Origin: Planctomycetaceae bacterium
GTDB taxonomy: Bacteria; Planctomycetota; Planctomycetia; Pirellulales; Thermoguttaceae
Assembly (NCBI GenBank): GCA_009776995.1
Contig: WRMR01000243.1
Location: 1-7,439, forward strand
Direction: 5' to 3'
Length of the DNA: 7,439 nucleotides
The position numbers and the translations under genes are program-made. The notes under the pieces are model-generated. The model ran no database searches, was not told the origin of the DNA, and worked only from the letters and a program-made list of their open reading frames with translations. This document shows positions 1 through 5,695 of the stretch, one piece after another; the stretch's first letter is position 1; each line of letters opens with the position of its first letter.

Positions 1-865
1 TTGGAGTGGGGCTTGTTTCCGCAGGCAACGGTCGGCTCATGTGCCAATGCCCCGGCAACAGCAGACCGAAGGTCAGTATCACGACCAAAGCAACAAAGCA
101 AATCAGCGTGACGATGGCCAAACGTTGCCCTTCGCGGGCGGGCGGCCATTTTTTGACCGTTGCGACAAACAGCAACAGAAACAGGAACATGAGCATCGTC
201 ACAAGCACCATCGGGTCAAACAGTGAAACGGAAACCCGGTGTTGGCGCAAATTGAGTACGTTGATGGCGAGTCCGGAAAGAATGCCGACAGCGAGCAAAA
301 CGATCAATAAACCGATCAATCGCGCGTTGGTCGTTTGCAGCCATTCGAGTGTCGGGAGTCGTCGGTGTCCGAGCATCGGGCGTTTGTGCTTGAGGTTCGA
401 CGCTTGCACAAGGTACATCATCCCGGTCACAAAGCCGAGAAAAACCGTGACCGTCACCAGCAGGAACGAGACGCCATGCACGATGCGCCAGGTTTGCCCT
501 GCCGTATCGGCGGGAAACGGTGAGGCGTCGGCAAAATGTACACCAACTCGGATGGAAGCCAGCGACAGGGGCAACAAAAACATCCCGAACGGTGTTCGCG
601 GGAAGTAAACGACCAGGTAAAGATATAACGCCGCAATGACCCACGCAACCACGAAAAGCCAGCCCTGGACGCTGTCAAAGAGAGAACCGTTATGAAACGC
701 GATTTTGTGGTACAAATATGCCGAATGGGCAATCCAACCCGCCGCCGCAAAGCCGAACATCAACGCCCCCCGGAAGCCGCTGCGAAAGAAAAATCGTGAA
801 ACTTCGAGTAACAGGGCCAAAGCATAGCTGGCCGCAAAACAAATAATGCCGACGTTGGATAACAA
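1..865 (-). CDS. HemX/CcsA-family cytochrome c assembly-type membrane protein (C-terminus beyond left edge)
   Basis: An open frame with no stop runs from 865 to the left edge (288 residues visible). It holds about eight hydrophobic helices, near residues 3-23, 34-54, 68-88, 92-107, 130-153, 183-204, 217-237 and 249-270, the layout of the HemX/CcsA (CytC_asm) family. Family-like points are the histidine pairs H47/H53 and H130, the segment ending LVQASNLKHKR after helix 5, LPTLEWL before helix 6, and LLLPGHWHM at the last helix. I do not see the tryptophan-rich WWD heme-handling motif of true CcsA/CcmC, so HemX-like fits better. HemX proteins influence glutamyl-tRNA reductase levels; CcsA proteins deliver heme to apocytochrome c. 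An in-frame TGA lies 42 bases upstream and no ATG occurs before residue 36, so TTG at 863-865 is the likely start, without a Shine-Dalgarno. hemA might follow beyond the edge (inference). Confidence 0.82.
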   Translation of the reverse strand, partial: MLSNVGIICFAASYALALLLEVSRFFFRSGFRGALMFGFAAAGWIAHSAYLYHKIAFHNGSLFDSVQGWLFVVAWVIAALYLYLVVYFPRTPFGMFLLPLSLASIRVGVHFADASPFPADTAGQTWRIVHGVSFLLVTVTVFLGFVTGMMYLVQASNLKHKRPMLGHRRLPTLEWLQTTNARLIGLLIVLLAVGILSGLAINVLNLRQHRVSVSLFDPMVLVTMLMFLFLLLFVATVKKWPPAREGQRLAIVTLICFVALVVILTFGLLLPGHWHMSRPLPAETSPTP

Positions 866-988
866 TGCAGTGAGGGAGGTGAAAGTGAAAACTACAAGAT
901 CAAGAACTCATAAAAATCAGGGAAAGGATTTCTGGTACGCCGACAAACGGCAGGAAATGACCACTAGGGCGCCAATCCCAAGAGGCGG

Positions 989-1864
989 TTATTCAAGCCG
1001 TTTGATTTCTTCCGGCGATAAACCTGTAAACTTGGCAATCCCTTTTGTGTCCACTCCGTCTTTCTTCATGGCACGGGCGATGTCGATTGCCTTTTGGGCT
1101 TCTCCTTCAGCTCGTCCCTGGACGATTCCTTTCTCAATTCCTATCTCAATTCCTTTGTTTTCCGCCGTTTCAATCGTTGCCAAATACGTCCAATAGTCGA
1201 GCAGGTTCTGTTCGTAGTATAAACGATCCTGTTCGGTCATCGAAATGACTTCAGCCGTGTGGAACGCCTTTTGGAAGACTTTTTCCTTCATGATGGCTGG
1301 GATTTGCTCAAGGCTCGGCAGGTTTTTCAGGAAGTACAGCCATTTGTCCTGCCGCGTTTGCAGTTCAGACTCTTTCTTGTCAAATACCGGCATTTGGATG
1401 TAAATCATCTGAAGTTTTTCGTAAAACTCCTCGCCGAGTTGATCTTTATGAGAGACTTCGCGGATCAGAATCGGACTGGCTCCATGATTGTCATAGACGA
1501 AATCAAGAATGCCGATGAAGTAAACGGCCTTGAGTTCGAAATTCCACTTTCCTTTTTGCCCCTGGCTTCGGATGGGATGGGTTGTGTAGTAAACAGAACG
1601 GTCTTTGAAATACGCTTGTTCCCCCTTTTGCATTTCGACAATGAACTGTTCTCCGTTTTTTGCTTTGCAATAGACGTCGAACACGGCACGACGGTCACAC
1701 TCCGCCGCACCGAGCAGTTCCGGATTTTTGAACGAAAGCGTTTTGATTTGGTGTTTTTTCGGTAACAGCGTATTCAGGAAATCGATCAAGAGGTCCTTGT
1801 TTGCCTCTTCCCCAAATAATTTCTTGAAACCAAAATCGGTGTAGGGATTGATATATTTTGCCAT
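989..1864 (-). CDS. Rpn family recombination-promoting nuclease / putative transposase (PD-(D/E)XK), copy 1
   Basis: A 291-residue protein with the family's usual opening, NPYTDFGFKKLFGEE (residues 6-20), followed by LLIDFLNTLLP. The nuclease core is visible as D63 in VFDVY and E77 with Q79 in IVEMQ, the D...ExQ form of the PD-(D/E)XK site used by this group (PDDEXK_2 / TIGR01784). The segment YYTTHPIRSQGQKG (92-105) and the following ILDF are also typical. The C-terminus carries a glycine- and charge-rich stretch (GIEIGIEKG, 238-246) and a small helical end, GLSPEEIKRLE. E. coli Rpn proteins are DNA endonucleases that raise RecA-independent recombination. The gene stands alone after coaX, 79 bases downstream, with a possible promoter of its own. 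Third-position GC over the first 50 codons is about 54%, lower than in dapA. All catalytic residues are present, so it looks intact. Confidence 0.9.
   Translation of the reverse strand: MAKYINPYTDFGFKKLFGEEANKDLLIDFLNTLLPKKHQIKTLSFKNPELLGAAECDRRAVFDVYCKAKNGEQFIVEMQKGEQAYFKDRSVYYTTHPIRSQGQKGKWNFELKAVYFIGILDFVYDNHGASPILIREVSHKDQLGEEFYEKLQMIYIQMPVFDKKESELQTRQDKWLYFLKNLPSLEQIPAIMKEKVFQKAFHTAEVISMTEQDRLYYEQNLLDYWTYLATIETAENKGIEIGIEKGIVQGRAEGEAQKAIDIARAMKKDGVDTKGIAKFTGLSPEEIKRLE
1132..1154 (-). repeat. In-frame 12-base tandem repeat within the Rpn copy 1 gene
   Basis: The 11-base string tctcaattcct occurs at 1132-1142 and again at 1144-1154, a period of 12 bases or four codons. It encodes the IEIG/IEKG part of the glycine-rich linker between the nuclease region and the C-terminal end. 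A partial further unit (gattcct) lies just before it near 1124-1130. Confidence 0.75.
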
Positions 1865-1882
1865 GGCAACTCGTCTGTTTTG

Positions 1883-1910
1883 ATTTTAGTTGCTTTTTCA
1901 GAAAAATCAA
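1883..1910 (-). promoter_or_regulatory. Possible promoter of Rpn copy 1
   Basis: Read on the minus strand, TTGATT (1905-1910) and TAAAAT (1883-1888) are 16 bases apart, close to the sigma-70 type consensus. The -10 box is only 18 bases from the ATG, which would leave a leader of about 12 bases with no clear Shine-Dalgarno. The AT-rich setting makes chance matches easy. Confidence 0.4.
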
Positions 1911-1943
1911 GCAGAGATTCGTAAAATTCCTTACATTCGCAAT

Positions 1944-2882
1944 TCACATTCCGCACAGCGCGATGCCGGAGAGTGTCAGGTAGGGGCAACAAATCGCTTC
2001 GTGAAAACGCGAAACGGGAACGAAGGCGTCATCGGGCATGGATTCCGATTGCGGCTTGGTGCCGGGCAGTTTGATCGCCGGAGGACAGGAAATCCCGGAC
2101 GGGTTGGCAACACGGGTTGCTTCGGCAATCACGGAATCCGTCTGCGGGTTGAAATTTGGGTTGAGCAGAGCCTCGAGTACCGGGAACGCATCCCCACCTG
2201 TCAGCAGAAGCAGGGCTTGCTCGTGTCCTTCCTGCGCAAAGGCGAGAAACTGCCGAATTGCCCCGACCATACCCCAAAACAACCCCGCTTCCACTGCGGC
2301 GGTCGTGTTACGTCCCGGATAAGCAGGGAACCGCAAATCGTCCACTTCAATCATCGGCAGGCGATGCGAGGTCTTGTGCAGATTCGCTGCCGCTGCATGA
2401 AAGCCCGGCATGATCGCACCACCGAGAAACCGACCATCCCCGGAAACCACGTCAAGCGTTGCCGCCGAGCCAATATCAACGATGAGAACCGGCTCCCCGC
2501 GCTTCGCAAGGCGGGTTGCTCCCAAGGCGTTGCACAAGCGGTCCAGTCCGATTTTCTCCGGCTCATCGACTTCGACGGGCATCCGAATATCGCGTTGCGA
2601 CAAAACCCGAACCGGATCATTCGGACGATTGTCATGCAGCCATTGAGTCAGGAGCGACAAGTGTTTGTCATTGACACTGGACACAAACCATTCGGACCCT
2701 TCCGCGAGTGGGACTTCACGAAGCCCCAACTCGAGTTGTTGCAATTGGGGCAATTCTTCAACGATCACCTGGCCGGGGCGAGGCAAGTCGCCGGTCGGGG
2801 CAAACCCGCTCCTCAAATAACGCCCGAATTTCATACGGCTGTTGCCAAGATCAACAGCAATCAATTCTTTTGTAGTATTCAT
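1944..2882 (-). CDS. coaX: Type III pantothenate kinase CoaX
   Basis: A 312-residue cytoplasmic enzyme expected to phosphorylate pantothenate with ATP, the first step of coenzyme A synthesis. Type III kinases belong to the ASKHA fold and generally need a monovalent cation. The motifs appear in order: phosphate-binding DLGNSRMKFG (11-20), GLDR (112-115) with the likely catalytic Asp114, DIGSAATLD (136-144), GGAIMPG (154-160), NTTAAVEAG (192-200) and LTGGDA (227-232). The terminal helix PYLTLSGIALCG (300-311) matches the usual CoaX end. The family is normally about 250-260 residues; the excess sits between residues about 241 and 297. No BirA domain is fused. The ATG at 2882 lies about 70 bases below a good promoter and has only a weak GAG upstream. 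Confidence 0.95.
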   Translation of the reverse strand: MNTTKELIAVDLGNSRMKFGRYLRSGFAPTGDLPRPGQVIVEELPQLQQLELGLREVPLAEGSEWFVSSVNDKHLSLLTQWLHDNRPNDPVRVLSQRDIRMPVEVDEPEKIGLDRLCNALGATRLAKRGEPVLIVDIGSAATLDVVSGDGRFLGGAIMPGFHAAAANLHKTSHRLPMIEVDDLRFPAYPGRNTTAAVEAGLFWGMVGAIRQFLAFAQEGHEQALLLLTGGDAFPVLEALLNPNFNPQTDSVIAEATRVANPSGISCPPAIKLPGTKPQSESMPDDAFVPVSRFHEAICCPYLTLSGIALCGM

Positions 2883-2952
2883 CTCGACTGCATTTGCCTG
2901 GAATGAATGCTGATTTCATTGTTTTTACCGTTTTGTCACCTGCAATTCAACA

Positions 2953-2980
2953 ATTATATCATACATTCAACGAAAGTCAC
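2953..2980 (-). promoter_or_regulatory. Extended -10 promoter for coaX
   Basis: On the minus strand a perfect TATAAT (2953-2958) is preceded by TG one base away, the extended -10 form. GTGACT (2975-2980), four of six matches to TTGACA, lies 16 bases upstream. The -10 box is 70 bases from the coaX ATG, giving a leader of roughly 60 bases. Confidence 0.65.
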
Positions 2981-3134
2981 CCGGCACGGGTTGAACGTGG
3001 ATCATACCGCCAAAGAAAACGAGTCCTGGCAGAATGAGAACAAACAGTTTTTTTATGACAGGTTCCTTTCCCGGGGTTTCGGTTCGGATCAGCCCATCCA
3101 CCCGTTTTGTTGTGTTGAAACGTGCAAACGCGTT

Positions 3135-3184
3135 GAGGTGCAGAGTGAGGGATTCGGTTGCGCTACCCGGTCACTCCATACCTC
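3135..3184. repeat. Imperfect hairpin, 50 bases, downstream of AAG
   Basis: The arms pair as gaggt (3135-3139) with acctc (3180-3184), gagtga (3143-3148) with tcactc (3171-3176), and ggg (3149-3151) with ccc (3166-3168). They are separated by a 3x3 internal loop and a two-base bulge, with a 14-base loop. It lies 47 bases past the AAG stop. No T-run follows on the minus strand, so a rho-independent terminator is not well supported. A palindromic intergenic repeat or a 3'-end stabilising structure fits better. Confidence 0.55.
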
Positions 3185-3230
3185 ATTGCGTTCCCGGTTG
3201 CTGTTTCTTGTTGCGCTTTGTTCCCGACTG

Positions 3231-3989
3231 TTATTGGAAAGCCACAATTTTGTGTTTGGCCGGACAGAGGAGTGATTGATCGTGATTTTGTGTTTTCTCA
3301 CAATATCTTTCGTCCGTTGGAATAAATTTTCGTGTCGAGAGAAAAGCACTTTTCCGGATAACGAACCGGTAGGGCCACGCACTTGCCTCGCCTGCGTAAT
3401 CGACATTGATGCGCGGCGTGGCGGCGATGTCCGGGTCCGCAACGCTTATTCCTTCCGTAATGATGATGCCGCCCACATCTGCGTTCCGACAAAGGTTCCA
3501 GCCGTCATGCCCGCGCGTCAGCCCCATAGCGATGCACAGTTTTCCGGGTCCATTGCAGAGTTTTTTCAAATCGCCGCACCGGCCGGGAGAAATGTCAATT
3601 CCGCGACGTTTCGCCATGAGTGGCAACCCTTCGACAGGTTCGAGTGCCCGAATCAAAACCGCTTCGGGATGACCGGCCTCGTTGACAACGACATTGAAGC
3701 AGTTATACATGCCGTAAATCAGATAGACGTAGGCATAGCCGCCTTCGTTGAACATGATGTTCGTGCGATGGTTCCCGACCGGTGCCTTGCGTTGATAGGA
3801 ATGACAGGCAGCATCTTCGCAGCCGGCATAAGCTTCCGTCTCGACGATGATCCCGGCAGTCGTTCCTTCGCGCGACAGATGGACAAGCCGCTTGCCGAGC
3901 AACGACCGGGCAACAGTCACCGCGTCAGCCAGGTAAAATTCCCGTCCCAGGAGTTCGTCGTTTCGGTCCGTTTGTGAATTGTTTGCCAT
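3231..3989 (-). CDS. 3-methyladenine DNA glycosylase (AAG/Mpg family)
   Basis: A 252-residue base-excision repair enzyme expected to remove alkylated purines by cleaving the N-glycosidic bond. The AAG fold (PF02245) is plain: GREFYLADAVTVARSLLGKRL (about 15-35), VETEAYAG (49-56), ACHS (61-64), IMFNEGGYAYVYLIYGMY (78-95), LIRALEP (112-118), CNGPGKLC (145-152) and RINVDYAGEASAWPYRF (193-209). Aligned by eye to human AAG, E52 corresponds to catalytic Glu125, Y54 to Tyr127, H63 to His136, Y89 to Tyr159, Y92 to the intercalating Tyr162 and R114 to Arg182, so the enzyme should be active. About 35 residues after the family core (from roughly 218) form a polar tail I do not recognise. The gene starts 51 bases after the acyltransferase stop and is probably co-transcribed with it. 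It has no strong Shine-Dalgarno. Confidence 0.94.
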   Translation of the reverse strand: MANNSQTDRNDELLGREFYLADAVTVARSLLGKRLVHLSREGTTAGIIVETEAYAGCEDAACHSYQRKAPVGNHRTNIMFNEGGYAYVYLIYGMYNCFNVVVNEAGHPEAVLIRALEPVEGLPLMAKRRGIDISPGRCGDLKKLCNGPGKLCIAMGLTRGHDGWNLCRNADVGGIIITEGISVADPDIAATPRINVDYAGEASAWPYRFVIRKSAFLSTRKFIPTDERYCEKTQNHDQSLLCPAKHKIVAFQ

Positions 3990-4040
3990 GATACATGATC
4001 ATTGGGTGCTTGCCGGAAATCAAACGCTGCTTAATTTTGC

Positions 4041-4820
4041 TCACTGCACTTGAATGACCGCTTGTTGAGGCAGAGCATAATAACACAGATCGTTCAGCGG
4101 ACCGAGTTGCATCATCGACTCGCCGCGATGCAAATCCCCCGAAATTGCCCAGTCTTCGGCAAGTTCGCACAGTTGGGTCATTGATGTTTCCAATGCGGTA
4201 CTGAAACAATCGGCAATCCCGGCGTCAAGTTTCTGAGGGACAAAAATTTCCGGGCTGACAATCGCACATGCTCGGGAAAACGGACGTGGAATGGCAAACT
4301 TGTCCCAAGTCGGTGCCCGCCACGGGCGGTCGTAACCCATCCCGATCATAACAATCGGGATGCGCAACTTTGATGCAAGGAAGAGACAACCTCGGGACAA
4401 TTTCCGACGCGGCCCCCGCGGACCGTCAGGCGTGATCGTCAAATGACCGTGTTTTGATTTTTCCATCATGGCAAGAAGAGCCTCTGTCCCGCCGCGACTG
4501 CTTGATCCCCGCACGGTGCCAAAACCGAACTGATCGGCAACATGACCAAGCAGTTCAGCATCCTTGTGGCGGCTGAGCAGCATGGTCAGATTGCACCGTT
4601 TTCGCAAAAACAACATGAACGGGATGTACTCATGCCAAAAAATGTACAATCGCTTATGCGCATTTCCTGACGGGTATGCCGGATCGACAGTTGGATCATA
4701 ATACGCCGCTTTGTAATCGAGCGTACTCATCCAATGATGCACACACGTCGAAGCGAACAATCCGCCACCGCGAAGCAATAAGGATTGTAAACATTCCATC
4801 CGGTAACGTCTCCCCGGCAT
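4041..4820 (-). CDS. Lysophospholipid acyltransferase family protein, DUF374 type
   Basis: About 259 residues from ATG 4820. The DUF374/LPLAT signatures occur in order: WMSTLDYKAAYYDP early on, FWHEYIPF, SRHKDAELLGHVADQFGFG, VRGSSSRGG and TPDGPRGPRRKLSRG. The family transfers acyl groups to lysophospholipid- or lipid A-like acceptors at the inner membrane; the substrate here is unknown. The hydrophobic stretch SLLLRGGGLFASTCVHHWM is the likely membrane-contacting N-terminus. Start choice: the frame stays open up to an ATG at 4934, but the extra codons have few G or C third bases (8 of 32) and look non-coding. ATG 4820 is used here. ATG 4799, with GGGGAG ten bases upstream, is an equally good alternative. 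The upstream small reading frame may be part of this gene through a frameshift (see findings). AAG follows after 51 bases. Confidence 0.87.
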   Translation of the reverse strand: MPGRRYRMECLQSLLLRGGGLFASTCVHHWMSTLDYKAAYYDPTVDPAYPSGNAHKRLYIFWHEYIPFMLFLRKRCNLTMLLSRHKDAELLGHVADQFGFGTVRGSSSRGGTEALLAMMEKSKHGHLTITPDGPRGPRRKLSRGCLFLASKLRIPIVMIGMGYDRPWRAPTWDKFAIPRPFSRACAIVSPEIFVPQKLDAGIADCFSTALETSMTQLCELAEDWAISGDLHRGESMMQLGPLNDLCYYALPQQAVIQVQ

Positions 4821-4945
4821 GATAAGTTGGTAGGGTTTTTCATTTCTTCCGGATTCAGTGCCTCTTCTGCCAGCAGTCTGTCGTTCTCCAAAAGCCGGAA
4901 ATTGATCAACCGGTTTTCTTGTTTGGCCAACCATTTCGCAAACAT
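4727..4945 (-). CDS. Uncertain small ORF overlapping the acyltransferase start
   Basis: A 72-codon frame opens with ATG 23 bases after the BMC-gene stop. Its first 35 residues (MFAKWLAKQENRL... through ...LNPEEM) are charged and helix-like. About 57% of their codons end in G or C, compared with 25% for the acyltransferase frame over nearly the same stretch, so this frame is the more coding-like one there. It then runs about 90 bases inside the acyltransferase gene in another frame, where the residues (cysteine-rich, no pattern) look like a shadow. It may be a separate small protein, or the true N-terminus of the acyltransferase separated by an indel. I recognise no family. Confidence 0.3.
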   Translation of the reverse strand: MFAKWLAKQENRLINFRLLENDRLLAEEALNPEEMKNPTNLSCRGDVTGWNVYNPYCFAVADCSLRRVCIIG

Positions 4946-4968
4946 CTGGTTTTTTGATGGTGTGGCAA

Positions 4969-5526
4969 TCAGATATAATCCTGAAACAACTCGGTGCTGG
5001 GACGCGGAATGACCACTTCGGAGACGAGCAGACCGCGTTCTCGCACGGCGTTGGCGGCCACCTGAACGGCGGCAGTCACATCGGAAACGGAGCCGGTCAT
5101 CAAGAGCAACCCCTTGCCGCCGAGTGCCATCGCAAGATGTAGCCGGAAGAGCGTCACGCGGGCGGCTTTTCCGGCGTAGTCGGCGGCAATCAGGGCACTG
5201 ACGCCGCTGAAGGTTTCGATGATGCCGAGTGCCCCGATTTCTTCAGGCATCAGCACGACCGACTGTGCCATCGCGGGAAAGACTGCCTCGTGCGCGTTGG
5301 CCACCGTCAGGTGGTCGATCACCGCATCGTCCCCGATAGCCAACGCCGTTTGCATGGCGGCCTCGACCGCATCAATGTTGCCGCCGACAACGATGAGGTA
5401 CTTGCCGCTGCAAATCGTCCGGGCGATCAAAAGGTCAACCGCCGCCGATTTCAGCATCTCGTCCTGCACACGATAGCCGATCCCAATACTCGAAAGCTCA
5501 ATGGCTCCCACCGCTGTTTTTGTCAT
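4969..5526 (-). CDS. Tandem-domain BMC shell protein (BMC-T), PduT-like
   Basis: A 185-residue protein made of two BMC domains, about residues 5-88 (AVGAIELSSIGIG... ) and 97-180 (ALGIIETFSGVSAL... ). Two fused domains make a pseudohexameric trimer that tiles the protein shell of bacterial microcompartments. Length and sequence follow PduT of the propanediol-utilisation compartment (184 residues): DEMLKSAAVDLLIARTICSGK, GGKGLLLMTGSVSDV and VIPRPSTELF near the end all match its pattern. Cys39 sits where PduT Cys38 binds a 4Fe-4S cluster at the trimer pore. No enzyme or other shell gene of a compartment is visible in this window. The genes after it (acyltransferase, AAG) are close and on the same strand. 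Third-position GC is about 73%, like a resident gene. The Shine-Dalgarno is weak (GGA nine bases before the ATG). Confidence 0.93.
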   Translation of the reverse strand: MTKTAVGAIELSSIGIGYRVQDEMLKSAAVDLLIARTICSGKYLIVVGGNIDAVEAAMQTALAIGDDAVIDHLTVANAHEAVFPAMAQSVVLMPEEIGALGIIETFSGVSALIAADYAGKAARVTLFRLHLAMALGGKGLLLMTGSVSDVTAAVQVAANAVRERGLLVSEVVIPRPSTELFQDYI

Positions 5527-5576
5527 GATTTGTCCGTATTATCCATGAAAATGAGTTGTAGTTTGTGAAACAACAA

Positions 5577-5628
5577 AATCAGAGTTGCAATCGTAAAACT
5601 GCGCAATCTTGCGATTGCGGCTCTGATT
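5577..5628. repeat. Palindromic intergenic repeat A, between Rpn copy 2 and the BMC gene
   Basis: The 17-base arms aatcagagttgcaatcg (5577-5593) and cgattgcggctctgatt (5612-5628) are inverted copies except at two positions (TT facing GG). As plus-strand RNA those two positions can form G-U pairs; as minus-strand RNA they are CC facing AA and mismatch. A competing inner stem, cgcaatc (5602-5608) with gattgcg (5613-5619), closes a four-base loop, GCAA when read on the minus strand. On the minus strand the element is followed by a T-rich stretch, so it may also help end Rpn copy 2 transcripts. Confidence 0.75.
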
Positions 5629-5695
5629 GCATGGCAACCGTTTTGCCTTCGTCACCCGAAAGTCGGTGACTCCCATATCCCTCGTGGCAAAAAAA

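Larger units (their letters stand above)
2883..3230. other. Gene-free interval between coaX and AAG
   Basis: This interval of 348 bases holds the coaX leader and promoter (2953-2980) and the imperfect hairpin at 3135-3184. Between 3185 and 3230 the motif cggga/tcccg with nearby gcgcaa occurs in two loose direct copies. Open frames on the plus strand across it (2907-3275, 3034-3279) show no recognisable protein features and run into the AAG gene in antisense, so I call no gene here. Confidence 0.6.

Noticed and set aside
6..608. Plus-strand open frame of 200 codons at the left edge
   Set aside because: It lies opposite the HemX/CcsA-like membrane protein, which has eight clear helices; the plus frame looks like a random Arg/Thr/Ser-rich shadow.
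216..750. Two minus-strand open frames (216-644 and 454-750) in other phases
   Set aside because: Both overlap the partial HemX/CcsA-like gene in different frames and lack its hydrophobic pattern.
846..1196. Possible plus-strand gene with a GGGAGG-like site at 873-879
   Set aside because: It runs into the Rpn copy 1 gene in antisense, and the purine-rich string is simply the complement of the HemX/CcsA upstream region.
1890..2906. Long plus-strand open frame of 338 codons opposite coaX
   Set aside because: It is the antisense of coaX, whose motifs are unmistakable. The plus-strand protein has no recognisable domain and an odd Arg/Gln/His-rich make-up.
3276..3977. Plus-strand open frame of 233 codons opposite AAG
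   Set aside because: The AAG motifs and catalytic residues on the minus strand account for this stretch.
5577..5628. Simple rho-independent terminator for Rpn copy 2
   Set aside because: A stem followed by T-rich sequence is there, but the stem has a CC/AA mismatch in the minus-strand RNA, the T-run is interrupted by G, and the element is related to one at 6795-6855 with no T-run, so a repeat is the better description.
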